DNA of 9,065 nt from contig JAZNVP010000025.1 in assembly GCA_045592865.1 (NCBI GenBank), forward strand, positions 1-9,065. Direction: 5' to 3'. Origin of the DNA: RGIG9114 sp045592865. Its GTDB lineage: Bacteria > Bacillota > Clostridia > Oscillospirales > JAGBHD01. This document shows positions 1 through 6,725 of the stretch, in pieces. The position numbers were made by a program, and so were the translations under genes. How positions within the stretch are numbered: position 1 is the stretch's first letter; each line of letters starts with the position of its first letter. The notes below the pieces were generated by a model that saw only the letters and a list, made by a program, of their open reading frames with translations, was not told the origin of the DNA and ran no database searches.

Positions 1-105
1 GATGAATTGAAATGTTACATAGATTACTACAACAACGAAAGAATTTCTTTAAAACTAAAAGGAATGAGCCCGGTGCAATACCGAACTCATTCGCAACTAA
101 TTTAA
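1..105 (+). CDS. IS3-family transposase, C-terminal fragment (OrfB end)
   Basis: Reading from base 1 gives 34 residues and a TAA stop. They carry the conserved tail of IS3-family OrfB integrase-type transposases: YIDYYNNERIS, then LKGMSPVQYR. This tail follows the DDE catalytic core; the catalytic residues lie outside the window. The protein would catalyse cut and transfer of the element ends. It is partial only because the window begins here, and no frameshift or stop is seen in the visible part. Family assignment is firm; the subgroup (IS150-like) rests on the tail and the terminal repeat. Confidence 0.9.
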   Translation, partial: DELKCYIDYYNNERISLKLKGMSPVQYRTHSQLI

Positions 106-112
106 TATTTAA

Positions 113-140
113 TTTTGTCTAAACTTTTGGGTTCACTTCA
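113..140 (+). repeat. Terminal inverted repeat (right end) of the IS3-family element
   Basis: The sequence runs TTTTGTCTAAAC then TTTTGGGTTCACTTCA. Its reverse complement begins TGAAGTGAACCCAAAAG and continues into a TTTAGACAAAA block, the usual shape of IS150-group ends (TGAACTG...CCCAAAAAGTTAGACAAAA, from memory). It starts 7 bases after the transposase stop, as expected for the right end. The matching left repeat is outside the window. Confidence 0.7.
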
Positions 141-163
141 ATGCATTTTCGTCTTTTTTTGTT

Positions 164-1126
164 TTAAAATTCATTTCGTAATTGGCGTTTGAAGAGGCCG
201 TCTATCTCGTCGGCGACCGAATAGTTCTCATAAAGAACGTTATAAACGGCGCGGCATATCGGGAGATCGACCGAGTGTTTTTCTCCGAGAGAAACGAGTG
301 CTTTAACGGTAAAGTATCCTTCCGCAAGTTTGTTGTATTCCTCTCCTCGAACGAACTTTTCTCCAAATTCGCGGTTATGACTGTGGCGCGAGAAAACGGT
401 GGCTTCATAGTCACCAAGGTGGCAAAGCCCATATGCAGAGAGTTCATTTCCGCCCATAGCGGAAATAAGTTCGCTTATCTCTCTTGTTCCGCGCGACATT
501 AAGGCGCCCTTCAAGGAAGAAAGTCCGAGTCCGTCCAAAAAACCTGCGGCAATGCCGATAACGTTTTTAGCGGCGGCTCCGACCTCGTTGCCAATAAGGT
601 CGGTTCCATAGTAGAATCTTATAAGCGGTCCTTGAAAGAGAGAAACGAGTCTTTCTTTGACCTCATTCTTTTCAGAGTCTATAACCATGCAGTTAGGAAT
701 TCCCTTAGTGAACTCCTCAACGTGACCGGGTCCTATCCAGACGGCAACGTCGTTTGTTTCGTCTGCGTATTCACGGACAATTTCTGTTAGTCTTTTAAGG
801 GTTCCTATCTCAATTCCTTTCATGCAGAGCACGAAGGTTTTGTTTTTGAGGTTTATGCCCTTCAGTTCTTCCATAAGGCTTCTGAGTCCCTGAGTCGCAA
901 CCGAAATAACGATTATGTCTGATTTTTCAGCTGATTCTAAATCGGTGGAAAGGGTAATTTCCTCGGGAAGTGTTATGATTTCGTTTTTGCGCGTCTTAGA
1001 AAGGCGGCGCATATTCTCGGAAGAACTTCTTCCGTAAAGAGTAACGCTAAGCCCGAGGGTGTTAAGATACCAGGCGATAAACGAGCCCCATCTGCCCGGG
1101 CCGATAACAGTTATTTTTTCAGCCAT
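164..1126 (-). CDS. gpsA: Glycerol-3-phosphate dehydrogenase [NAD(P)+], divergent GpsA
   Basis: A cytosolic enzyme that interconverts dihydroxyacetone phosphate and sn-glycerol 3-phosphate, the backbone for phospholipid synthesis. The 320-residue length is normal for the family. The N-terminal Rossmann fold has GPGRWG (9-14). The expected landmarks follow: MKGIE with Lys103, GPGHVEEF (132-139, usually GPSHAEE), NEVGAAAKNVIGIAAG with Lys187, and the substrate loop HLGDYEATVFS...HNREFG with Asp239 and Asn251-Arg252. Several blocks differ from textbook GpsA: SSLKGALMSRG where DNxKAALITRG is usual, and GDYEAT where GDLIVT is usual. The start is supported by a GGAG motif 8 bases upstream. It lies 15 bases after hemW and is probably the last gene of the lepA operon. 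No terminator hairpin is visible before the insertion sequence end. The family is certain; cofactor preference is not readable from sequence. Confidence 0.9.
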   Translation of the reverse strand: MAEKITVIGPGRWGSFIAWYLNTLGLSVTLYGRSSSENMRRLSKTRKNEIITLPEEITLSTDLESAEKSDIIVISVATQGLRSLMEELKGINLKNKTFVLCMKGIEIGTLKRLTEIVREYADETNDVAVWIGPGHVEEFTKGIPNCMVIDSEKNEVKERLVSLFQGPLIRFYYGTDLIGNEVGAAAKNVIGIAAGFLDGLGLSSLKGALMSRGTREISELISAMGGNELSAYGLCHLGDYEATVFSRHSHNREFGEKFVRGEEYNKLAEGYFTVKALVSLGEKHSVDLPICRAVYNVLYENYSVADEIDGLFKRQLRNEF

Positions 1127-1141
1127 AGTTATTCTCCGAAA

Positions 1142-2230
1142 TTAAAAAATAAGTTCGCAAATTATTGAGTTTGAAAGGAGAAAGCCCTTTTCGGTTATAG
1201 ATAAAATATCGTTTGATATTTCTATATATCCTGCGTTTACAAGCATAGGTGCTTTCTTTAAAATTATATTCCTTCTATCTTCTGATAATGTTGAAAGACG
1301 GACTCCTTCTTTGAGCCGAAGTTTAAGCATCAGTCTTTCGCTCTCGTCACCGCCGTCCTGAAAGTCGGTGTAGGGGGAGAGAGAGTTTAGGATAGCCGAG
1401 ACGTATTTTTCGGTGTCTTTAGGAACCGAAAAGCGTTTACCGTCCAAAAACGAATGGGCGGCAGGGCCGATACCCAGATATTCCTCGCATCTCCAATATT
1501 TAAGATTATGTTTGCATTCGTAGCCTTTCTTAGAGAAGTTGGAGATCTCATAATGAGAGTATCCCTTTTCACCTGCGAGACGGGAGAAAAGAGAAAAACT
1601 GTCTGAAACCTTGTCTTCATCCAAAAGGTCCGCAACCCCTGATTTATAGAAAGGGGTGTTTTCCTCGACCTTTAAAAGATAGGCAGAAAGGTGAGGTATG
1701 TCATACTTTTCTGCAAACAAAAGCATATTTTCAATGTCTTTTTCGGTCTCATTTGGAAGGCCTATCATAAAATCAACTGAAAAATTATCAAATCCCGCCG
1801 CCTTTATTTTTTCAATAGCTTCTTCGGCTTGTTCCCTAGTATGCCTTCTTCCTAAAAAATTAAGGGTGTTATCATTTACCGACTGAACACCGACGGACAA
1901 ACGGTTAATAGGGGTGAGCCTTTTTAAGTCTGAGAGATATTCAGCCGTTAAATCTGCAGGGTTTGATTCGATGGTTATTTCGGCAGTCTCTGTGAGTTTT
2001 CCGTCAAGAGTCCCGAAAAGTTTTTCAAAATCTGCCGCAGATAACAGCGAGGGTGTTCCGCCGCCGAAAAAAACGGTGTCGAAACGGTGGGGAAGGTTCT
2101 GAAGTTCCTTTGCAACCGCCGAGATATACATAGAGATGTTTTCTCTACTTCCCGAAGCTGAATAAAAATCACAGTAGGGGCATTTTTGTTTGCAAAACGG
2201 AACGTGAATATATAGTCCTATATTAGTCAT
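1142..2230 (-). CDS. hemW: Radical SAM haem chaperone HemW (HemN-like)
   Basis: A radical SAM protein of 362 residues. HemW binds haem and passes it to respiratory enzymes; it is often misnamed oxygen-independent coproporphyrinogen III oxidase. The [4Fe-4S] motif CKQKCPYCDF places Cys13, Cys17 and Cys20 directly after YIHVPF. FFGGGTPSLL (54-63) is the SAM-binding glycine motif, and HYEISNF...ECKHNLKYW (227-246) with GIGPAAHSF (253-261) is typical of the HemW branch. The ATG at 2230 is chosen because family members start just before YIHVPFC. An upstream ATG at 2320 would add 30 residues unlike the family, read out of frame inside lepA. The chosen start overlaps the lepA stop (ATGACTAA) and lacks a strong Shine-Dalgarno sequence, which suggests translational coupling. 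lepA-hemW is a common pair in Bacillota. No haem biosynthesis gene is nearby. Confidence 0.93.
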   Translation of the reverse strand: MTNIGLYIHVPFCKQKCPYCDFYSASGSRENISMYISAVAKELQNLPHRFDTVFFGGGTPSLLSAADFEKLFGTLDGKLTETAEITIESNPADLTAEYLSDLKRLTPINRLSVGVQSVNDNTLNFLGRRHTREQAEEAIEKIKAAGFDNFSVDFMIGLPNETEKDIENMLLFAEKYDIPHLSAYLLKVEENTPFYKSGVADLLDEDKVSDSFSLFSRLAGEKGYSHYEISNFSKKGYECKHNLKYWRCEEYLGIGPAAHSFLDGKRFSVPKDTEKYVSAILNSLSPYTDFQDGGDESERLMLKLRLKEGVRLSTLSEDRRNIILKKAPMLVNAGYIEISNDILSITEKGFLLSNSIICELIF

Positions 2231-4031
2231 CGAGTTTGAGAACCGCCATAAACGCCTCGCTCGGAACCTCAACAGAGCCGAGTTGACGCATACGCTTCTT
2301 TCCTTCCTTCTGCTTTTCAAGAAGCTTCTTTTTACGGGTTATATCACCGCCATAGCATTTTGCAAGAACGTCCTTTCGCATAGCCTTAACGGTTTCTCTT
2401 GCGATAATCTTGCCGCCAACTGCCGCCTGAATGGGAATTTCAAAAAGCTGACGCGGAATATGCTCTTTGAGTTTTTCCGCCATTTTTCGAGCCCTCGGGT
2501 AAGCGCGGTCGGTGTGAACTATAAAGGAAAGTGCGTCAACAACGTCGCCGTTGAGCATAATATCGAGTTTAACAAGCTTTGAAGGACGGTAGCCGCACAT
2601 TTCGTAGTCGAACGACGCGTATCCCTTGGTGCGAGATTTAAGTGCGTCGAAAAAGTCGTAAACGATTTCGTTGAGAGGAAGTTCATAATGAACCTCGGCG
2701 CGAGTGGTGTCTATGTATTTCATATCCTTGTAAACACCTCTTCGCTCCTGGCAGAGTTCCATTATGGTTCCAACGTATTCGGTGGGAGCCAGAATATTTG
2801 CCTTAACAAAAGGCTCTTCTGCCTCTGCAATGGTTGCGGGGTCGGGGTATTTCGAGGGGTTATCTATGTAGATAGTTTCCCCCGAGGTGAGTTTTACCTT
2901 ATAAATAACCGAGGGAGCTGTGGTGATAAGATCGAGGTTATACTCTCTTTCCAGTCTCTCCTCGATGATCTCCATATGGAGAAGACCCAAAAATCCGCAA
3001 CGGAAACCAAATCCCAAAGCGGCACTGGTCTCAGGCTCAAAGGAAAGGGAACTGTCGTTAAGTTTAAGTTTTTCGAGCGCCTCTTTAAGATCCTCGTAAT
3101 GCGCTCCGTCGGCAGGATAAATACCCGAGAATACCATGGGGTTAGCCTTGCGGTAACCCGGAAGTGCTTCTTCGGCGGGGTTAAGGGCATCGGTAACGGT
3201 ATCGCCCACAGAGGTGTCCTGAATATTTTTAATACTTGCCGCAATATATCCAACCTCTCCCGCCTTGAGTTCGGCTGCGGGTTCTAAAGAGGTGGCTCTC
3301 ATATATCCTGTTTCAACAACGGTGAACTCTGCACCGGTCGACATCATTTTAATTTTGCTTTGCGGACGGACAACACCGTCCATAACGCGAACGTAAACTA
3401 TAACGCCCTTATATGAATCATAGTAAGAGTCGAAGATAAGGGCCTTCAGGGGCGCGTTATCGTCGCCTTTGGGCGCAGGGATATCGCTGACGACCCTCTC
3501 CAAGACCTCTTCTATGTTAAGACCCGTTTTAGCCGAAATTCTTGGCGCATCCATCGCGGGAATACCGATTATATCCTCAATTTCGGAGCACACCTTTTCG
3601 GGATCGGCGCTCGGCAGATCTATCTTATTAACAACGGGCACGATCTCAAGCCCTGCCTCGACCGCAAGATAGGTGTTAGCAAGGGTCTGGGCTTCAACGC
3701 CCTGAGTTCCGTCAACCACCAAAAGCGCCCCCTCACAAGCGGCAAGGGAACGGGAAACCTCGTAGTTAAAGTCAACGTGGCCGGGTGTATCTATTAAATT
3801 AAACTCATAGTTTTCGCCGTTTTTTGCTTTGTAGTCAAGCTTAACTGCACGGGCCTTTATGGTGATTCCTCTTTCTCTTTCGAGGTCCATATTATCAAGC
3901 AGCTGCTCCGACATTTCTCGCTGAGAAACCGAGCTTGTTCCCTCGAGCATTCTGTCCGCAAGGGTGGATTTGCCGTGATCAATGTGCGCAACTATGCAAA
4001 AATTTCTGATGTGTTTCTTATCTGACGACAT
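2223..4031 (-). CDS. lepA: Elongation factor 4 (LepA), ribosome back-translocase GTPase
   Basis: A translational GTPase of 602 residues, full length for the family. EF4/LepA acts on the ribosome, where it has been linked to back-translocation, recovery under ionic stress and 30S biogenesis. G motifs are intact: AHIDHGKST (15-23), ERERGITIKA switch I (51-60), DTPGHVDF (81-88), NKID (135-138) and SAKTG (166-170). Domain II and the EF-G-like III/V domains follow. The LepA-specific C-terminal domain ends with YGGDITRKKKLLEKQKEGKK and SVEVPSEAF. The start has a GAAAGGAA ribosome binding site 6-8 bases upstream. It is preceded by its own promoter in the 66-base gap after spoVG, and its stop overlaps the hemW start by 8 bases. 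All key residues are present and nothing suggests decay. Confidence 0.98.
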   Translation of the reverse strand: MSSDKKHIRNFCIVAHIDHGKSTLADRMLEGTSSVSQREMSEQLLDNMDLERERGITIKARAVKLDYKAKNGENYEFNLIDTPGHVDFNYEVSRSLAACEGALLVVDGTQGVEAQTLANTYLAVEAGLEIVPVVNKIDLPSADPEKVCSEIEDIIGIPAMDAPRISAKTGLNIEEVLERVVSDIPAPKGDDNAPLKALIFDSYYDSYKGVIVYVRVMDGVVRPQSKIKMMSTGAEFTVVETGYMRATSLEPAAELKAGEVGYIAASIKNIQDTSVGDTVTDALNPAEEALPGYRKANPMVFSGIYPADGAHYEDLKEALEKLKLNDSSLSFEPETSAALGFGFRCGFLGLLHMEIIEERLEREYNLDLITTAPSVIYKVKLTSGETIYIDNPSKYPDPATIAEAEEPFVKANILAPTEYVGTIMELCQERRGVYKDMKYIDTTRAEVHYELPLNEIVYDFFDALKSRTKGYASFDYEMCGYRPSKLVKLDIMLNGDVVDALSFIVHTDRAYPRARKMAEKLKEHIPRQLFEIPIQAAVGGKIIARETVKAMRKDVLAKCYGGDITRKKKLLEKQKEGKKRMRQLGSVEVPSEAFMAVLKLDD

Positions 4032-4063
4032 TTTGATTTCCTTTCAGTAAATTCATTAGCATA

Positions 4064-4092
4064 ATTGTAGCACAAAGTAACGAGATTAGCAA
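4064..4092 (-). promoter_or_regulatory. Sigma-A type promoter for lepA-hemW-gpsA
   Basis: On the minus strand, TTGCTA (-35, plus-strand 4087-4092) is followed after 17 bases by TACAAT (-10, 4064-4069) with a TG-extended element (TGC before the -10). Transcription would start near 4057, giving a leader of about 26 bases that contains the GAAAGGAA ribosome binding site. No terminator is visible between spoVG and lepA, so read-through from spoVG is also possible. Confidence 0.65.
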
Positions 4093-4097
4093 CAAAT

Positions 4098-4367
4098 TTA
4101 TTCGGTTCTTTCGAGCTGTCTGAAATATAATTCCAGAACCTGAGACTCAATCCCGTGACGTGCCTCTGACGTGATAGGGTGCGCAATATCGTGGAAGATT
4201 CCGTTTGAGTCGCGCTTGGAGGGCATCGCGATAAAGGTTCTGCCGTCGCCGTTTATCACCTTTATATCGTGGATAACGAGTTCGTTATCGAGCGTTACCG
4301 AAAGAAGCGCACTAAGGCGGTCGTTTCCGTCAAAAAGTTTTCTTATTTTAACCGAGGTTACTTGCAT
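4098..4367 (-). CDS. spoVG: SpoVG family RNA/DNA-binding regulator
   Basis: A small protein of 89 residues, normal for SpoVG. Family members bind RNA and DNA and adjust cell division, sporulation septation, capsule and virulence genes in Bacillota. Signature stretches are VTSVKIRKL near the N-terminus, VIHDIKVI (31-38), FIAMPSKR (45-52) and FHDIAHPI (58-65). The start has an excellent AAGGAG ribosome binding site about 9 bases upstream. It is divergent from murC; in Bacillota spoVG often sits near cell-wall precursor genes (for example beside glmU). It precedes lepA by 66 bases on the same strand and may be cotranscribed with it. Its presence does not prove sporulation, since non-sporulating Bacillota also keep it. 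Confidence 0.96.
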   Translation of the reverse strand: MQVTSVKIRKLFDGNDRLSALLSVTLDNELVIHDIKVINGDGRTFIAMPSKRDSNGIFHDIAHPITSEARHGIESQVLELYFRQLERTE

Positions 4368-4407
4368 GAAATCAACTCCTTAATATATTTCTTTCCATAT
4401 CTAAGAG

Positions 4408-4428
4408 TTTTATAAAAATTTTATAAAA
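4408..4428. repeat. Tandem palindrome TTTTATAAAA in the spoVG-murC divergent region
   Basis: Two identical copies of the 10-base palindrome TTTTATAAAA lie at 4408-4417 and 4419-4428, separated by one A. The 11-base repeat distance puts both on one face of the helix. They overlap the candidate -10 and start region of spoVG. They could be a regulator site or simply AT-rich promoter DNA. Confidence 0.5.
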
Positions 4429-4445
4429 ACTATTTAAATTTACAA
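4418..4445 (-). promoter_or_regulatory. Candidate spoVG promoter
   Basis: On the minus strand, TTGTAA (-35, plus-strand 4440-4445) lies 16 bases from TAAAAT (-10, 4418-4423). B. subtilis spoVG uses sigma-H, but no clear sigma-H pattern (AGGAWWW with GAAT) is visible here. The region is very AT-rich, so chance matches are likely. The -35 overlaps bases that could serve murC on the other strand. Confidence 0.4.
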
Positions 4446-4460
4446 AAAATGTAATATAAT
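4433..4460 (+). promoter_or_regulatory. Candidate murC promoter
   Basis: TTTAAA (4433-4438) lies 16 bases before a perfect TATAAT (4455-4460), giving a predicted start near 4467 and a leader of about 25 bases up to the murC ATG. An alternative pairing is TTTACA (4439-4444) with TATAAG (4460-4465), 15 bases apart. The -10 is convincing; the -35 is uncertain. Confidence 0.5.
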
Positions 4461-4491
4461 ATAAGTAGTAACTTTAAACGGAGGCTTTCTG

Positions 4492-5850
4492 ATGAATTCA
4501 AATATACTTATCGGTAAGAAACATATTCATTTCATAGGCATCGGCGGAAGCGGGATGTATCCCCTCGCGCAGATCCTTCATCAGAGGGGCTATTATCTCA
4601 CGGGGTCGGATAACAACGAGACCGAGACTCTAAAAGCAGTGAGAGATATGGGAATACCCGTTTATTTAGGCCAAAGAAGAGAGAATATCGGTGACGCCGA
4701 CGTTATCGTTTATTCCGCGGCAATAATGAGCGATAACGAGGAGCTTATCGCGGCAAAGGAAAGTTCTGCGCTTCTTCTGGAAAGAAGCGACCTTTTAGGG
4801 CTTGTTTGCGATGAGTTCAGCAATGCTATCTGCGTCAGCGGAACCCACGGCAAGACCTCAACATCGGGAATGATAACGCAGATCTTTATGGAAGCGGGTA
4901 AGGATCCCTCGACAGTAGTCGGAGGAAAGATCGAGGTGTTAGGCGGCTCGGGAAGGGTCGGAAAAACCGAGAACTTTATCTGCGAAGCCTGTGAATATGT
5001 TGACACGTTTTTAAAGCTTTCTCCCAACACGGCGGTTATTTTAAATATTGATTACGATCATATGGAGTATTTCAAAACGAGGGAGCGCCTTATCGGCTCG
5101 TTCGAGAAATTTGCGCTTATGGCAACCGACAAGGTTATTTATAACGGCGATGATGAAAACACCCTCGACGCAATAGCGTCGGTCGATGCAGATAAAAGGG
5201 TTACCTTCGGATACAACAGCTTTAATAATTATTATGCCGAAAATATCGACCTTTCGGACGGAGCGTCGCCGAAATTTACTCTTTGCAAAGATGGGGAAGC
5301 GCAGTTCGAGGTGGAACTTTCGGTGCCCGGTAAGCATAACGTTATAAACGCGGTCTGCGCTTGTGCGGTTGCTATGGAAAACGGCATCGACGGCGAAAAA
5401 ATAAAGTCGGCTTTAAAGGCGTTTAAGGGCGCGAAAAGAAGGTTTGAGATAATCGGGAAGGTCGGCGGCGTTACCATAGCCGACGATTACGGCCACCACC
5501 CGACCGAGCTCAGAGCGACCTTAACCACCGCCAAGACTCTTAACTTTAAAAGGGTCATCGCGGTGTTCCAACCTTTCACCTATTCGAGAACGGCAATGCT
5601 TATGGACGATTTTGCCGAGGTTCTTCGGTTAGCCGATAAAACGGTGCTTTCGGAAATAATGGGTTCAAGAGAGAAGAATACACTCGGGGTTTATTCGAGT
5701 CAACTCGCCGAGAAAATACCGGGCGCGGTATGGTTTAACACCTTCGAGGAGATTAAAGACTATTGCCTTTCTTTTGCTAAAGAAGGCGACCTTGTTATAA
5801 CCCTCGGCTGCGGCGATATTTATAAAGCGGCTAAAATGATGGTAGAATAA
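4492..5850 (+). CDS. murC: UDP-N-acetylmuramate--L-alanine ligase (MurC)
   Basis: A cytosolic ATP-dependent ligase that adds L-alanine to UDP-N-acetylmuramic acid, the first step of the peptidoglycan stem peptide. The length of 452 residues is normal. The N-terminal UDP-binding Rossmann-like domain has HFIGIGGSGM (13-22). The central ATPase domain has the P-loop GTHGKTST (117-124), EACEYVDTFL (165-174, a variant of the usual EADESDGSF seen in Clostridia) and NIDYDHMEYF (185-194). The C-terminal domain has DDYGHHPTE (331-339), FQPFTYSRT (359-367) and GCGDIYKAA (439-447). The start follows a GGAGG ribosome binding site at the right distance. It is transcribed alone, divergent from spoVG, and ends in a hairpin shared with mrp. 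No other mur gene is in the window. Confidence 0.98.
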   Translation: MNSNILIGKKHIHFIGIGGSGMYPLAQILHQRGYYLTGSDNNETETLKAVRDMGIPVYLGQRRENIGDADVIVYSAAIMSDNEELIAAKESSALLLERSDLLGLVCDEFSNAICVSGTHGKTSTSGMITQIFMEAGKDPSTVVGGKIEVLGGSGRVGKTENFICEACEYVDTFLKLSPNTAVILNIDYDHMEYFKTRERLIGSFEKFALMATDKVIYNGDDENTLDAIASVDADKRVTFGYNSFNNYYAENIDLSDGASPKFTLCKDGEAQFEVELSVPGKHNVINAVCACAVAMENGIDGEKIKSALKAFKGAKRRFEIIGKVGGVTIADDYGHHPTELRATLTTAKTLNFKRVIAVFQPFTYSRTAMLMDDFAEVLRLADKTVLSEIMGSREKNTLGVYSSQLAEKIPGAVWFNTFEEIKDYCLSFAKEGDLVITLGCGDIYKAAKMMVE

Positions 5851-5881
5851 AAAAATGCAGGTCTCAGACCTGCATTTTTTG
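5849..5881. terminator. Bidirectional intrinsic terminator between murC and mrp
   Basis: A perfect stem ATGCAGGTC (5855-5863) / GACCTGCAT (5867-5875) closes a TCA loop. It is flanked by an A-run on the left and a T-run (5875-5880) on the right. Read on the plus strand it ends murC right after its stop; read on the minus strand it ends the yifB-mrp operon. The mrp stop lies at 5883-5885, touching it. Confidence 0.92.
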
Positions 5882-5882
5882 T

Positions 5883-6704
5883 TTATAGAGCTAATATTTT
5901 ATCGAGAGCGTTTTCGGGGAAGGCGCCTTCAAAGTCTTCAACCTTTCCGTTATCGCAAAGCTCGGCGAGTGTGGGGTCAAGGGGAAGGGTGTCTAAAAGA
6001 GCGGTGCCGTAACGTTCGGCGGTTTCAGCGGTGGTGCTATGACCGAAAATTTCGAGTTTCTTTCCGCAGTCGGAGCAGGAGATGTAGCTCATATTTTCAA
6101 CTATTCCGAGAACGGGAATGTTCATCATATTCGCCATATTGACCGCCTTCTCAACGATGGTGCCAACGAGCTTTTGAGGGGTCGTAACAATAACGATTCC
6201 ATCTAGTGGGATCGACTGAAAAACGGTAAGCGGAACGTCGCCCGTTCCGGGAGGCATATCAACATACATATAATCAACGTCTTCCCAGATAACGTCGGTC
6301 CAGAACTGCTTAACGGTTCCTGCAATAACGGGCCCGCGCCAGACAACAGGGTCGGTCTCGTTTCGGAGCATAAGGCCTATCGACATTATATCAATTCCCG
6401 TCTTTGATTTTGCGGGGACGATAAACTGCTCGTTCCCTCTGAGTGGGGGACGGACTCCGAATGCCTTCGGGATAGAGGGGCCCGTTATATCTGCATCCAG
6501 AACGGCGGTTTTAAAGCCCTTTCTTGCGGTTGCAACCGCAAGCATCGAGGTAACCGAAGATTTACCAACGCCGCCCTTTCCACTGACAACGCCGATAACC
6601 TTTTTTATCGAGCTGTATTCGTTGAGATTTTCAAGAAAACTTTTAGGATCGCGTTCGGCACAGTTCTGAGAACAGGTCGAACAATCATGAGTGCATTCTG
6701 ACAT
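5883..6704 (-). CDS. mrp: Mrp/NBP35 family Fe-S cluster carrier ATPase
   Basis: A P-loop ATPase (ParA/MinD superfamily) of 273 residues. Mrp/ApbC proteins hold a [4Fe-4S] cluster and pass it to apo-enzymes in the cytosol. The deviant Walker A motif is GKGGVGKS (42-49), LDADITGPS (69-77) is the switch region, and DMPPGTGD (149-156) is the family signature. The C-terminal CSDC (Cys210, Cys213) bridges a cluster across the dimer in this family. The first 15 residues hold four cysteines, C4-x3-C8-x2-C11-x3-C15, like the N-terminal ferredoxin-like cluster of NBP35; the short Clostridia-type protein lacks the DUF59 N-terminal domain of many Mrp proteins. An AGGAGA ribosome binding site precedes the ATG by 8 bases. 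The gene is 21 bases after yifB, hence the same operon, and ends at the shared terminator. Confidence 0.95.
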   Translation of the reverse strand: MSECTHDCSTCSQNCAERDPKSFLENLNEYSSIKKVIGVVSGKGGVGKSSVTSMLAVATARKGFKTAVLDADITGPSIPKAFGVRPPLRGNEQFIVPAKSKTGIDIMSIGLMLRNETDPVVWRGPVIAGTVKQFWTDVIWEDVDYMYVDMPPGTGDVPLTVFQSIPLDGIVIVTTPQKLVGTIVEKAVNMANMMNIPVLGIVENMSYISCSDCGKKLEIFGHSTTAETAERYGTALLDTLPLDPTLAELCDNGKVEDFEGAFPENALDKILAL

Positions 6705-6725
6705 TTACATTATCTCCTATCTTAA

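Larger units (their letters stand above)
1..140 (+). mobile_element. Right end of an IS3-family (IS150-like) insertion sequence, cut by the window start
   Basis: The segment holds the last codons of an IS3-type transposase followed by a terminal inverted repeat, ending at TTCA (137-140). IS3-family elements end in 5'-TG...CA-3', which this fits. The rest of the element lies upstream of the window, so whether it is intact and which target duplication it made cannot be seen; a duplication would start with ATG (141-143). The element points head-on at gpsA and ends 24 bases from the gpsA stop codon. Confidence 0.85.

Noticed and set aside
1142..2230. Annotation of the radical SAM gene as coproporphyrinogen III oxidase (HemN)
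   Set aside because: The CxxxCxxC spacing with CDFYS, the HYEISNF...HNLKYW block and the lack of the longer HemN N-terminal region fit HemW.
2231..2320. A 30-codon N-terminal extension of hemW
   Set aside because: It lies wholly within the lepA 3' end in another frame, is basic and unlike HemW, and the family starts just before YIHVPFC, matching the ATG at 2230.
2688..3287. A 199-codon open frame on the plus strand inside lepA
   Set aside because: It is antisense to a fully conserved lepA, with no ribosome binding site or recognisable protein pattern.
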